Positions 43,928 through 57,018 are shown, counted from the stretch's first letter. The stretch: 64,000 bases of DNA from Trichopria drosophilae (GCA_030407085.1 CM059585.1:9417001-9481000); one strand, 5' to 3'. Notes: generated by a model from the letters alone, not told the origin. Numbers and translations are program-made.

Positions 43928-45448
43928 ATGTTAAGAGTGTATAGGCTACTTCGGGCGAGTGTGACAACCATTCGTTTACGAATTTTGCCACGAGCAATAT
44001 CACTCCGAATATCCAGAGACTACATATTCGAAATGGAAAATCAACAGGATCTCTCCAAATCAGCAACTCCAAACGAAGGCATCGTACGAGAGGATGCTGA
44101 TTACATTAGAAGACTTCGACGCCAGCAGAACATCAGTGATGGCCAAATGCTCCTCAACGCAGTTTCTAACAACAATACGGAAATCGTAAAATTATTTCTT
44201 CGGCATGGATTCGACGTGAACACAACCGATGTAGAGGGGAATACATCTCTACATATTTCATGCGGAGATTTCAACGCCGACATTACATCGGAATTATTAA
44301 ATCATGGAGCCAATCCACTGACGATGAATAGCGAGAATAATACGGCAATGGAGACTCTTGTCATCAACTTTGCGGAAGTTTGTCAGTCATTTCCATCGAC
44401 CGAGGACGGTCGAATAGCAGACATTGCTGTCAATCTCTACCAGGATCTGCAGAAGAAGGTTCTATTGATAATGGAGCTATTGTTCCAATATGGCGCAGTG
44501 CTTGACAGCAAAGATATATTTCATCGAGCCTTGGTGTATATAATGTTGCCAAACGCCTCCAAGCAATTTCTCCATTTATGGCACAATTGGGGGTATGATT
44601 TAAGATTTGCGGATCCAATGATTGCACATCAAACGTTGCTGCATTTGTCATGTCAGTATGGTAACGTAGAGGCAGCTGAAGAACTTTGTAAACATGTGGA
44701 CATCAACAGACAAAGCCAAATGGGGACTCCGCTGCACGTAGCAGCACTTTACGGACAAGACAAATGTGCAGAATTGCTTTTGCAGAAGGGATGCGACGTT
44801 GACGCCTTGAATAATGGGATTACACCTCTGTACACCGCTTTTACATCCACTAATATTGGCAGTGAACAAGTGTTCGAAAGACTCATTCATCATCGGAGCA
44901 CATTAACATGTATTATTGTTAAAGACAGTCAGATTGCCGAATACATAGCTCAAGACGAACATCGTGTAGCTATAGATAAAGTCAAACTCATCGCGCTAAC
45001 ACGACATATCATCACCATGAAGACGGCAAGTTTCGATGTCAATACAAACATTTTAAAAGCTCTTTTGAAAAATGCACAAGTTAATCAGCACTTCAACTTG
45101 TCTATTTTTCAAGCCGAATGCGAAACTGAAATCAAAAAATTAAAAGGAACAATGCTCTGCGCTGGGTTTTCAGTGTTTCACTTAATGACACAATGCGCAA
45201 ATGTTACGACGTGGTACATGAACCGAAATGTGGTTGAATACTTTCAAACTAATGAATATCGGTCCCAGTTTCCACTGTACTACCATACTTTGCGCATTGC
45301 CTTTGAAAACTCATTAAACAGAAGGAAACTTTTGAGCACAAGGGAACCCATTTATTCCAGGTTATTTAGTAGTTTTAGCGTTCCAGATTTAGTATTAAGA
45401 CACATACTGCAGTATCTAAGCGATGAAGACTTAACCTGCGTAGGTTAG
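43928..45448 (+). CDS. Ankyrin-repeat protein with C-terminal PRANC/F-box-like region, copy 2
   Basis: 506 residues, same architecture as copy 1. By eye it differs at eight residues: A12V, F17L, R40Q, S261R, L305F, N321H, A462S and G484S. I also count about eight silent changes over the same length. Since about three quarters of random coding changes alter a residue, this ratio hints at purifying selection, though the numbers are small. No stop or frameshift. The possible donor at 45444 and downstream acceptor are kept. Function unknown; see copy 1 for the domain layout. Confidence 0.8.
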   Translation: MLRVYRLLRASVTTIRLRILPRAISLRISRDYIFEMENQQDLSKSATPNEGIVREDADYIRRLRRQQNISDGQMLLNAVSNNNTEIVKLFLRHGFDVNTTDVEGNTSLHISCGDFNADITSELLNHGANPLTMNSENNTAMETLVINFAEVCQSFPSTEDGRIADIAVNLYQDLQKKVLLIMELLFQYGAVLDSKDIFHRALVYIMLPNASKQFLHLWHNWGYDLRFADPMIAHQTLLHLSCQYGNVEAAEELCKHVDINRQSQMGTPLHVAALYGQDKCAELLLQKGCDVDALNNGITPLYTAFTSTNIGSEQVFERLIHHRSTLTCIIVKDSQIAEYIAQDEHRVAIDKVKLIALTRHIITMKTASFDVNTNILKALLKNAQVNQHFNLSIFQAECETEIKKLKGTMLCAGFSVFHLMTQCANVTTWYMNRNVVEYFQTNEYRSQFPLYYHTLRIAFENSLNRRKLLSTREPIYSRLFSSFSVPDLVLRHILQYLSDEDLTCVG

Positions 45449-45603
45449 TATCTGTATAGTCAATGGCTTCCTGTATTTATATTAAATACCTATATCCTGT
45501 ATTATATTAATAAAAAGAACTTTACATTTATATTAATCTGTTTTTATTAATTGAAACCATCTGCTGTGTTCATTATTCCATGCGCTTTTCTCAAAATTTC
45601 TAG

Positions 45604-45758
45604 TGCCAGAAATAGTACATTATGTAGCGTTCGCGGTACATATACTATTTTATCGTCCAACGGCCAACGAATTCGAATTTACATTAAATTTGTTAATAAA
45701 AAATAATACACATAATGTGTGTGTATATATATATATATATACTATATACAATACATGA
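45604..45758 (+). CDS. Candidate last exon of ankyrin gene 2, internally deleted
   Basis: The acceptor at 45603 and phase are as in unit 1. About 60 bp are missing after VPEIVHYV (the part from TGTAGCAAGG to GGTACATTC), after which the frame re-enters as AFAVHILF. It then runs through the TA microsatellite to a TGA at 45756. Confidence 0.3.
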
Positions 45759-45972
45759 AAAAGAGGAACAAAGTGGTATAATTGGGAGGAGAGGGAATGG
45801 GTCGGTAATGGAGGGGGGTTCGGGGGCTGCAACAATAATTTTACGATACAGTAATAATTCTGATTTGAAAGAAACAAAAAATTACATTAAATTAGTTTAT
45901 TCGTTTTCATATTATTGTTTTGATATTTTAGTAAAGTAAATTTAAGATTTGTTTATTTCTGCTGTATTATAT

Positions 45973-46212
45973 TTATATTAATTTTGTATTTGCTAAATTC
46001 ACGTTTTCATCATCAGAGAAACCGTTCGGTACACTCGAGTCCGCTGATTTGTTTGTAACATTTTTCACGTTTGGCGTTGCAAAATTATTTGTAGAATCTA
46101 TTAAAGATGGATCAATTTCGTTTTTAACAGTAAGAAAAACATTATTAGTGGTTTCAAGATGGACACTGAACCAGAATGCTGCTAATATTGATACCGTTGA
46201 AATAAGAAACTG
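45973..46212 (-). pseudogene. Possible 3' exon of an unknown membrane protein, minus strand
   Basis: A frame without stop for more than 80 codons ends at 45973. It follows a strong acceptor on the minus strand (CTTTCCTGTCTCTGTCAG). The peptide begins with a hydrophobic segment, FLISTVSILAAFWFSVHL, then a polar Asn/Ser/Asp-rich tail ending NVNLANTKLI. AATAAA occurs about 25 bp after the stop. Only unit 2 has this sequence. It could be the last exon of a real gene or a captured, dead exon; I found no upstream exon. I do not recognise the family. Confidence 0.35.
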
Positions 46213-47105
46213 ACAGAGACAGGAAAGAAGAGAGAAGTAGTTTATATGTTATTGTTTTGAACGCAGTCAAATCTACTGTTTACGATTGTCGACGTCAAAA
46301 TTCACATTCGAATATTGGAAGGGAGCAATTCATAAACACGAATTTATAAACAATATTGGATAGATATATCATTAACAACTTTATATTTCGAGGTGTCGGT
46401 CTTATATTCAGTATTTCGTGGCCTTTATATTTATTTGAAACAATCTAAATTACATTTTTCGAAATTTTCGAAATTTTTCGAAATAAATGAAAAAAACAAG
46501 CAAAATTAAGATTTTTCATGTTTTTTTTTCGATTTTTACCATTAAATTTGAATTTGCGCTAATTTTCGCCGGGATATTTCAATTCTGCATATCAAAATAC
46601 GTAAAAAACTATAGACCCCCATAGAAATTCCATGTGGCACATTTTTTAAATATGCCTATTTTGTGTGCTATGTATTTCGTTTTGTGCCGTTGCCTTTCAC
46701 AAATTTTCAAATAAACAACTCATACATAACTCACAAAATTTGCTTAGGCCCGGATATACAAAGGAAAGCCATTTAAATGTTTGAAATGAGGTAGTACCTC
46801 ACGCCCACTGTAAAAAATGCCGGTATAAAATCACTGGGGGGATTGTAAAATTATACCTCACTGTTACAGCTCACATAATAAAATCTCATCTCTGAGAGTG
46901 GTAAAATTACAATTCTGTTGAGTATTTTACTACGATAAATGTAAATTACTACAAAAATTGTAAAATCGTTGTTCTGGGAGTAGGGAATTTTAATTACCCG
47001 TTTTTATTTAGTTAATTAGTAGTAATTTTACTTCTTTTAATATTACTATTAGACTAAAAATCACAACCAGTATTGTAAAATTACAGTCTTCCACAGTTTC
47101 TTGGA
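46213..47105. other. Unit 2 3' flank
   Basis: 46213-46440 is unique and featureless. 46440-47105 matches 35660-36300 of unit 1, including the ACTGTAAAAAATGCC repeat. Confidence 0.4.
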
Positions 47106-49422
47106 ATAAGGCCAAATGAGGTGGTTGGGGGTATACCGGAGAAGCAACGTGAAGTAAACACAATAATCTGTTACGGAAAAAATATATTCTTTTTTTTAGA
47201 AAACTTCAAAATATTAAAATAAGTGATGTGATTGACGCATAAAGTTTATAAACATTTCTATATCTTTCATGTAACAAACAATTACACTGTGACATCTATT
47301 TTATAAATGTTTATTCCGTTTTATAATTAAATAAATTAAATGCATTTCTCGAAAAATCTTTTATTTTTGTATTCTGAAACTCGTTGAAAGTAACACAAAG
47401 GTAAATAAATAACAATTAAAAACACGACAAAATATATTTATAAACTTTACAGACTACTTAATCTTTAAATGCAAGAGCAAATTCCGAATGCAATTTTATA
47501 TCAGAAATGGCGATTTTATTGCGATAATTGTAATTTTAACCCATTAACGCGAAGACGGACGGATTTTCAGTATCAATTTGAACATCGACAATTTGTATAC
47601 AAATGCCTTTAGAAACATTTGAGCTCCACTGTTTCTAACGTAAAATTGTATGCTGTTTCAGAATCTTTCAATAAAATTGCAATAAAAAAGTTTTTTTTGT
47701 TTAAAAAAACATGGTTTTTTACATTTTGTTATTCGTTAAAACATCACTTTCACCTCGAAATGGCGTTGGGAACATATCTACGTTGAAAATATCGCGTCCA
47801 TGGACCCCCAGGGTTAAAATGTACCATATCAGAATTCATAATTCAAGATGGCAGTTTTCAAAATGTCGCCTAGAAGCTCACAATTCTTTTTTAAACTTAA
47901 TCGTTTTTTTTTCTTAAAAACTATAGACTTTAGAGAACATTTTTTAAAAACAACAATGCTTTGGAATGAGTCAAGGAATTCTCACAAATTTTATCAACAT
48001 GCAATAATACTCCGCTTGATTTTAAAAAGATTCGCAACATCGAAATTTTGAAAAAAAAATAATTTAAAAAATCTGAAAAAATTTGAGTAGTTAGAAAATT
48101 ACATTGTGGTCGAGTACATTTACACCCTTCTTATTTCAACTGGTCATGGTTTTCAAGATGACGCCGACCCCTCTTATTTGAAATTTCCCCTTACCACCAT
48201 TACTCTATTTAACGCTGTAATAGTGGATGATAATATCTGATATCTTTTTATTTTTGCTAGACATTGAACATATTTTAGAGTTGAATTATGTAAAATTATA
48301 TAATTTATCTGAAAAATGTATAGAGAATTTTAAATTTGGATAAAAATGTAACGAGATCACAACTCGTGCCTTTATGTGATAAATAAAGACTGCAACATTT
48401 CGGATTTATGGTCATTTATATCTGCATTCAAGTCTAGAAATAAACATTTTAAATTTACATTATGCACTTTATTACACATAATTACGTATCAATAATTTTT
48501 TGTTTCACAAACAAATACACTGTGATTAAGACCGAATTGAATGTAGGAGACAATATTTAACCCAAATTTGCAAATATGATTAAGGGTGTTCTCTCCAAAA
48601 GTCGGAAGTCAGATTTGACTGTGGCGGCACCTACAACTTTTAAGTGCACTGATTGGAATGACCTCTGCTGACGATATTACGAAGTTCGCTCGTCAGTATC
48701 GTATCAAAAATTTTCTCGAGGGGTTCTTAGCGGGGCACCAAAATTTTGTTTGCATGTGTATGCATACACATGTATAGGAGCGACGATATTCATACATGTC
48801 AGTTTGGTGAAGGCCGAAGATTGCCGAGATCGCCAAGAGTCCACTCGAAATTCGGTGCTATCAGATTTCGCGCAGTCAGATTTTCCCTGAAACCACTTTT
48901 AATGAAATTCTTGATAACAAATTGTTATAAACAAGTGTTTTTAAACACAAAAAAACATGGGTATTTTATTTTTGTCATATACCCCATTTCCAATAGTTAG
49001 TTTGATGCTATCTGATGGGTCTTAATTAACGCACTTTCTAATGTAATTAATTTGGAGAATATATTCCATAACATCATAAATATATAAAGATTTAGAAAAC
49101 AAATATTGAAGGTGGAGAATTAAAAATCTTACAAAATTATGACGAATACCCAGATGTAACTTTAAAAAATTGCGATAAGACAATTTTTAAAAAATTTTGT
49201 ATTTTGGGCCCTGAATCGTGACGTTCTTCAGTTTCTAAATATTAATCGAAAGTTTGTCGAGAAAAATAACGTAAATTCATAATTATTATTTGTAAAAGAA
49301 CGGATTTTGAAGATCGATAAAATCATAAACGTATTCTTCAAAACGTGGAAGTAATGAAGACACTTTTTATGCACTGTTTAATATACCTGTGCATATGGCT
49401 AAAGTATTTTATATTTATTGGT
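47106..49422. other. Unique spacer between units 2 and 3
   Basis: Not found elsewhere in the window. It includes a CCCATTAACGCGAAGACGGA repeat-like word (47559) and a less AT-rich part at 48590-48900 (frame 48746-49000 without recognisable domain). No gene supported. Confidence 0.4.
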
Positions 49423-49904
49423 AAATTTTGACAATTTTTCAACCAATATGGTTTCATTTTTGGATAATTTCTCCGCCATATTGTAGCCGTCATTTTAAAT
49501 TGTCAAAATATATGATCAGATTTGTAATCATCGCCCTCGAAAACCCCAGAGTAACAAGTTTCAGGCAGAATGGTTAGACTTTTCAAAAAAGTGTCCGCCA
49601 TTTTGAATTTCCAAAATCTGACCTCGGATTCGTAACCAACGAGCCCGAAAACCTCTGAGTGACAAATTTCAAGCGATTTTATAAACTTTTTATGCATAAA
49701 CTTGTGACTAAATATCATAAATCTACCCCCTGACCTGAACATCATAAAAAATTGCATTTCATTTCATTTCAATACGCCCATTTTTCGTAAATTTATTCTT
49801 TCGGTGTCGATAAGTAAACATATTTCTTTTGTCCCTTTTTTTTCCTATAGCGTTGTCCTTATTCCTTAATAGAGATTATAGTCCTTAATTATATTAAGCA
49901 TATA

Positions 49905-50159
49905 CAGTAGAGTCTCGCTTTAGTGGCGTCCCGCGTTAGTGGCGCTTCTCAGAATCTCTTTATCCCCACTATGTCGCCGGCCGTTTCAGGGGCGTGGCTA
50001 ATAAGCGACGGAACAGGGAGTTTGGGCGTGTCTGTCGTCACAAACGTCACGTGATGGCAGCATGATGGGGGAAGCGATGTTTCCCCTATTTGCGCCACTA
50101 ACGCGGGACTTGAGGGGAGTGCTCGGAACGGACCGCGCCACTAAAGCGGGACTCTACTG
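49905..50159. mobile_element. MITE B, unit 3 copy
   Basis: Same 255-bp length and ends as in unit 1, at the same place, so it was inherited by duplication. Confidence 0.9.
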
Positions 50160-50161
50160 TA

Positions 50162-51289
50162 TGTCATTTTTATTTGAACTGAAGACTGCCGATGAATGTT
50201 TTCATGTTGTCTTCGTCCCTTGAATATGTTGGTCCCTGTCGCACTCATTGTTGACGTTTCAAGCTCATACATTTAGCGTACATGGTACACAGGGGCCCGC
50301 ATACATAAGATATAGTGGTGTGCGCCGCAGTGGGAGAGGAATGCCGCTCTTCCCGCACAAGGGACAACAACAAGGTCGTTGCTGGAGTCGACACTCGTCG
50401 CACATTGCAATTATGATAGAGAAGGGGTAATTTTGGATCCGAAGTACGGACGTCAACGAGCTTTAAGAACAGTCCAATTTTGCGTTTTAATTTCGAGATT
50501 TCTTTTGCGTTACTTTTGAGTTTATATTTTTCATTTGCGTTTGCGGTTTTATTTTATTAATTTTAATTTAGAATATAAAATATTTGTATTGTATTATAGA
50601 AGTTTAGTGCGTTCCAGATCTGGAGATTATTTGAGGATTAAATTAGTAAGTAGATTTTAGTTGCGTCCCAATAATTTCCCTTTTTCTTATTCTTTTTTTG
50701 GTTAATTCGGTCATTTAATTAAGAAATTTCACCTTAGAGTCGAATACGGAACCCCAATCCATTTCATTCCCTTTGCGTGTCCATTTATTTATATTGTTGA
50801 TTGTTTATTTAGTTTCTTTTTAATTGTAAATATATTTACTGTTTTATGAATTTGTTTTAAGTATTTATTTAATAACCCGACCAAAATCACGGTTATAAAT
50901 GTATTGAACACAATGTCATGCTTCATGACTAAGATTTTGAAAAATTGAGAAAACTACCATCTTTGTGGATTTATATTTTTTTTTGACATAGCAATTATGA
51001 AAATGGACAACGCCATCATATTCAGTACTCCTTAGACTGTCCAGGAATGGATTTGGTTTTATTTTACATAAATTCCAGAATTTTTTAGTCTATTTTATAT
51101 CATGTCAAAGATTTGTTTTTTTCTGGGAAAATCCAAAATGACAAAATCTTCATCATTGGCAGTCAAATAAAAGTTTCTGCTACGTAACGATGAAATTTGG
51201 TAAATTGACCAGCTATGGGTTCTTGACCGATGCACACGAAATATGATTTGTATACGATGCAGTTTTCATACAATATCTTCCGTGGAATA
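50162..51289. other. Unit 3 stretch without gene
   Basis: Equivalent of 27859-28988 in unit 1. Nothing coding recognised. Confidence 0.4.
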
Positions 51290-51824
51290 CAGTGGTCCTC
51301 CCCATATTTTAACCTATCGAGTCAAGGAAGATAGCGGCTTCTTCCCTTAATTTAACGCTTCCCCTCATCGCCACGACTGGCAGTATGAGAGAAGACATAG
51401 AGTGGCGTCCTTCTTTACCTGTAAGGGCAAGCGAAAATAGCAGTCCGAACTCTTTTAAACACATGTACAGTAGTCCTTGCCTTATTCTAATATCTTCCAT
51501 TATTCTAATTTTTTCTCTTCTCCTATTCTAATATTTCCCCTCGCGCGTTCTCCCCACTGACGTGTGTTGGCGTTTGGATTCTCAAAATACAAATAACGGC
51601 GCATGCGCAACGAAAGAAAAAGAGACAAAAGTGAGACAGCAAATCTAAGTAGTGGAGGAGAGGGGAAAATTAGAATAAGGGAAGAAGACCGCCATCTTGC
51701 CTGACTAGACTAATTAGAATAAGGGAAGGACTATTGTATATGTGGACTGCTACTACAAGCGCACAACGAATAGTGGGGGAAAGTTAAAATATGGGACGCA
51801 GTTAAAATAAGAGGAGGACTACTG
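51290..51824. mobile_element. MITE C with nested MITE D, unit 3
   Basis: Complete, as in unit 1; MITE D spans 51468-51736. Followed by the ACCGGT hairpin at 51890-52040. Confidence 0.85.
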
Positions 51825-52152
51825 TAACTGTATTTACCTGAATAATTGGAGGTGGTCTTTTGAACCTTTTTCGTAATTTTTTTGGAGAAATCGATGGGCA
51901 CCGGTAAAAATGCCGAAAACTATAAGGATATTGACGAAAATATCCCTAGCTCTCTGAAAGGGATGCGAGTGTTGGCGTGCTTGTGTGCAATATCCCTATA
52001 GTTTTCGGCATTTTTCGACATTTTTACAGGTGTCCAAATCAATTCCGGATCACAAGGGCTCCCGAGTGAAGTATTTTTGAAAAGACTTGTCGCTTAGAAG
52101 GAGAAGAAAATCCCTGAAAATTTTACGCCTCACGTTTACTTCTGTCTAACCT

Positions 52153-52792
52153 ACCCAGCAATCGAGATTGGATAGGATTGGATTGACAATTTCAATTCAT
52201 TTTGAATTCAAACTTTGATTCCGTAAATATGTATTCAAATGGACTGAATTCCGAAGAAAGGAATCTATCTGTATTCAATTTTACGAATACAATCGGAAAC
52301 GTAATTTGCCGGGTTAAATTTCAGAAAAAGTAATCCATCTGTATTCAATTTTACGAACACAATTACGAATACAATCGGAAGCAGTATACGAATACAAATA
52401 AATACAGATTTATTTAAAGTTTATTTTTTGAAAGAAAACTTTTTTTGCATTGAAATGAATACGCTTGGATAGTTTTGAATCCGTAATGTTGAATACGAAG
52501 GCATTCAATATTTCGTTTTTAAAAAGGAAACTATTTTTGGATTGAAATGAATACACTTAGGTAGTTTTGAATTCGTAATGTTGAATACGGATGTATTTAA
52601 GATTTAATTTTTAAAAAGAAACCTTTTTTTTGGTTAATATGAATTCAGAAAGTAACCTTTTTATTCGTATGAACGAATAGAATTGTATTTACGTATTAAA
52701 AAGGATTCACCGTTGACCAAAGTATGGATTCAGAATTTAATAATTGAATCCAATTCTATAGGTACAACTCTATCCAAATTCGATTGCTGGGT
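52153..52792. mobile_element. ACCCAGC inverted-repeat element, unit 3
   Basis: As in unit 1, with an extra segment near 52285-52330 (GGAAACGTAATTTGCCGGGT) not seen in the other units. Confidence 0.7.
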
Positions 52793-53190
52793 AATGACAT
52801 TCCAGCATGATGTCAAATTTTCAAGTTTGATTTCTTCTACTTCTAAGCGACAAATCTTTACAAAATGACTTCACCCGCGCTCGCTGTAGCCCTCTTATGC
52901 CACTTATGGTCCCTCCCCAGGAAACGAAAAGGAATTAAAACGAATTGAATACGTTTTATTTCGGTTTCTTGACCATTTTTATTGAAATACTTTCGATCTA
53001 ATCCGATATAATCCACTACGTGAATAGAACATAAATATAACCTAAAAAACATTACTAACAGTTTATTCCATATTAAAATGTAATCAATTTTCACCGGAAC
53101 TAAGTAATAATAATATATGTGAAGGTAAACAATGCCTGTCATGGATGTAACATTTGTTTTCTTTTTGTATCTTTATAATACAACTATATA

Positions 53191-53763
53191 TAAGAGCGTC
53201 TACAAAAAAGGATTCTTAAAATAATTGATATAAATGAACAAGAACAACCATTGGATATAAGGCAGATATTTGTTATAAGCAGTATAGTTTATTTATATAA
53301 CGAACTTAAAAGAGAATATCAATTGAAAACTTCTAATACGAGATTTAAAAACATTATATTACCAAAGCACTACTTAACAATTGGACAAAGAAGTTATGAG
53401 TATTTTTCAAAAAAATATTATAATAAACTACCAAATGAATTGAAAAATTTGAGCGTGAAAGAAAAGTTGCTGAAGAATAAACTTAAAAGTGCAATTAGTG
53501 AAATAATTATAGATTAATATATTTTATACTTTCCTTCAAATTAATTGTCAATTAATATATATTTATCTTAAATCATAAATTATGTACAAAATAAAAATAA
53601 ATTATTGTAAATTTAGTGAGGTATGCCTTATGTGATACTCTTACTCTTTAAAATAGAGACTAAGGACCAACCTATGTACGGGTAATTATGCCCCCTATAG
53701 GTCGTTTATGTAAAAAAATGTAAAGGAAAAGTGGCAATAAATTATTATTATTATTATAATAAA
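53191..53763 (+). mobile_element. Jockey-like 3' fragment, unit 3
   Basis: Frame 53251-53517 plus 3' UTR and (TTA)n tail, as in unit 1; one Lys to Asn change (LLKNKLKS). Confidence 0.8.
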
Positions 53764-55249
53764 GCCGGTGCATTAAAACGAATTTTTCCTAATTAAAATA
53801 TTCGGAAATCCACGTGAACGTATTAAATCGATGAACTTGGAATTAAGTTGACACTCAATTCGAAATGTCAAGAAACCTGATTGGAAACGTAATTTATGAA
53901 TTCGATCTTATTTCGCATGTTACGACGAATATTAATGATTTATTAATAAGGCATAACATAATATAAAAAAATATAAACGCAATTTAAATAGGTTGAATAG
54001 TTAGTCATATGCCAGAAAGGAGTATTAGTTTAAGCTTCTGAGTAGCCCAGTTTTGAATTATGCCGGAGTTCTTGAGTCTCTTAAAGTATGTGGTAGACTA
54101 TTCCAGAAACGAAGAGCTGTAATCCAGAAGGAATTCGAAAAATAATCTGTTCTACATACACTCCAAAATCCTTAAAGTGTTTTCAAAACTCACTGCATAA
54201 TAGTGAAATCTCACTTTTAGATGTAGTGCCGATTGACCACTCTCCTAAAAGTGAAAATGTCACTTTATACAAAGTGAAATTCCACTGCAAGCACAAGCGA
54301 ATATTTAATATAGGTTTAATATTATTTACATATTTTTGGATTAGACGTATTTACTCGGAAAAACATTCATCGACTATCGATGTCTATTATCTCGTTCGGT
54401 AATCCCAAACGATGGTAATATTAAACGGGTAACATAATATCGGAATAAAAAAATGTTCGAATGAAAGCATAATAATTATTCTACGCTTCTCATTAAAATT
54501 CATAAATTGCACAATTACAAACTGTATATCACTCACCTTTTAATCTTGAGAAATCATCGTAGATTAGTAACAAGCAATGTTGTAATAAATTTTTATTGAA
54601 TAATATTTTTTATATGGTATATGTGTGGCATAATTTTGGCATAAAAGAAATGATCGTTGTCAAAATAAATAGAATTAATAAATAGAATTCGGAAAAAAAA
54701 TTTCAACTTTTCGCGACGCGATCTTGCGATTACATGAGCGCGAAGCAAGTGCGCATTACCAGTACGATCTATTCTGAACGCGAATTTCTTAGATATTTAT
54801 TTAATCGCATTTCACCGCTTGCGAGAATGATACTCCATAGAATGGATGAGATGGATACGATATATACAAACCACCCACCAGGCACAGCCCCCCAGTTGTT
54901 TCAGTTTAGGGATCAATTTGTTATACTCTGTCGACTTTCGACATGAAAACTTCAAAAGACGTAAGATCGTGTGAATCATTTCCATGAAACATTAAAATTG
55001 CGTCTGCAGTAAACAGCTGTTGAAATGAGCATATTTACCACGTCGTTATTTACGTCTGGAAGTGATAAAGAGTACAAAGGTACAGAAGGTATTAGGAATG
55101 ATTTCAGGTAAAGCGGATCGGTAATAACTCACCTTGTTTACAAGTTTAAGTACCATTCGTTAATAAATAGAGGCTACAAATAAGATGCTTATGTTAATCC
55201 ATCTATTGTTCAGCTGCAGGTAACCAAAAGGTTTATCAGCTCGAAAGCA
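53764..55249 (+). other. Conserved 5' flank of ankyrin gene 3
   Basis: As in unit 1 without the GGAGTCA block; GTGAAATTCCACTGCAAGCA instead. The 70-codon frame is kept at 54734-54946. Confidence 0.4.
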
Positions 55250-56647
55250 ATGTTAAGGGTGTATAGGCTACTTCGGGCGAGTGCGACAACCATTCGTTTC
55301 CGAATTTTGCCACGAGCAATATCACTGCGAATATCCAGAGACTACATATTCGAAATGGAAAATCAACGGGATCTCTCCAAATCAGCAACTCCAAGCGAAG
55401 GCATCGTACGAGAGGATGCTGATTACATTAGAAGACTTCGACGCCAGCAGAACATCAGTGATGGCCAAATGCTCCTCAACGCAGTTTCTAACAACAATAC
55501 GGAAATCGTACAATTATTTCTTCGGCATGGATTCGACGCCAACACAACCGATGTAGAGGGGAATACATCTCTACATATTTCATGTGGAGATTTTAACGCC
55601 GACATTACATCGGAATTATTAAATCATGGAGCCAATCCACTGACGACGAATAGCGAGAATATTACGGCAATGGAGACTCTTGCCATCAACTTTGCGGAAG
55701 TTTGTCAGTCATTTCCATCGACCGAGGACGGTCGAATAGCAGACATTGCCGTCAATCTCTACCAGGATCTGCAGAAGAAGGTTCTATTGATAATGGAGCT
55801 ATTGTTTCAATATGGCGCAGTGATTGACAGCAAAGATGTATTTCATCGAGCCTTGGTGTATATAATGTTACCAAACGCCTCGAAGCAATTTATCAATTTA
55901 TGGCACAATTGGGAGTATGATTTAAGATTTGCGGATCCAATGATTGTACATCAAACGTTGCTGCATTTGTCATGTCAGTATGGTAACGTAGAGGCAGCTG
56001 AAGAACTTTGTAAACATGTGGACATCAACAGCCAAAGCCAAATGGGGACTCCGCTGCACGTAGCAGCACTTTACGGACAAGACAAATGTGCAGAATTGCT
56101 TTTGCAGAAGGGATGCGACGTTGACGCCTTGAATAATGGGATTACACCTCTGTACACCGCTCTTACATCCACTAATATTGGCAGTGAACAAGTATTCGAA
56201 AGACTCATTAACCATCGGAGCACATTAACATGTATTATTGTTAAAGACAGTCAGATTGCCGAATACATAGCTCAAGACGAACATCGTGTAGCTATAGATA
56301 AAGTCAAACTCATCGCGCTAACACGACATATCATCACCATGAAGACGGCAAGTTTCGATGTCAATACAAACATTTTAAAAGCTCTTTTGAAAAATGCACA
56401 AGTTAATCAGCACTTCAACTTGTCCATTTTTCAAGACGAATGCGAAACTGAACTGAAAAAATTAAAAGGGACAATGCTCTGCGTTGGTTTTTCAGTGTTT
56501 CACTTAATGACACAATGCGCAAATGTTACGACGTGGTACATGAACCGAAATGTGGTTGAATACTTTCAAACTAATGAATATCGGTCCCAGTATGAGAGAA
56601 GACATAGAGTGGCGTCCTTCTTTACCTGTAAGCGCAAGCGTAAATAG
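55250..56647 (+). pseudogene. Ankyrin-PRANC-like gene copy 3, truncated and fused to MITE C
   Basis: Codons 1-447 follow copy 1 with about 15 residue changes (for example K88Q, V97A, M133T, A396D). At YRSQ the sequence leaves the gene (CGGTCCCAGT) and enters MITE C (CAGTATGAGAG), adding about 18 foreign residues (YERRHRVASFFTCKRKRK) to a stop at 56645. The F-box-like end is therefore lost while all ankyrin repeats remain. It might make a stable ankyrin-only protein that competes with full copies, or be dead. No stop occurs before the junction. Confidence 0.8.
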
Positions 56648-57018
56648 CAGTCCGAACTCTTTTGAACACATGTACAGTAGTCCTTCCCTTATTCTAATTT
56701 CCCTTATTCTAATATTTCCCCTCAAGCGTTCTCCCCACTGACGTTTGATGGCGTTTGGATTCTCAAAATACAAATAACGGCGCATGCGCAACGAAAGAAA
56801 AAGAGACAAAAGTGAGACAGCAATTCTAATAAGTGGAGGAGAGGGGAAAATTAGAATAAGGGAAGAAGACCGCCATCTTGACTGACTAGACAAATTAGAA
56901 TAAGGGAAGGACTATTGTATATGTGGACTGCTACTACAAGCGCACAACGAATAGTGGGGGAAAGTTAAAATATGGGACGCAGTTAAAATAAGGAGTTAAA
57001 ATAAGAGGACGACTACTG
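56588..57018. mobile_element. MITE C right part with nested MITE D, unit 4
   Basis: The left end is missing, replaced by the ankyrin gene of unit 3. MITE D (56675-56917) is complete with TA on both sides. Hairpin follows at 57085-57235. Confidence 0.85.

Larger units (their letters stand above)
38150..47105 (+). repeat. Tandem segmental unit 2
   Basis: Same stack as unit 1 but with empty MITE A and MITE B sites. The similarity to unit 1 stops after the TA microsatellite behind the gene (45740), resumes at 46440-47100, then ends. The stretch 45740-46440 is unique to this unit. Confidence 0.85.
49423..56591 (+). repeat. Tandem segmental unit 3
   Basis: Starts inside the GATTACGA-type repeat (TTTTGACAATTTTTCAACC at 49425) and ends at the CAGT junction inside the ankyrin gene. 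MITE B present, MITE A absent. It lacks the GGAGTCA block in the 5' flank, as does unit 4. Confidence 0.85.
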
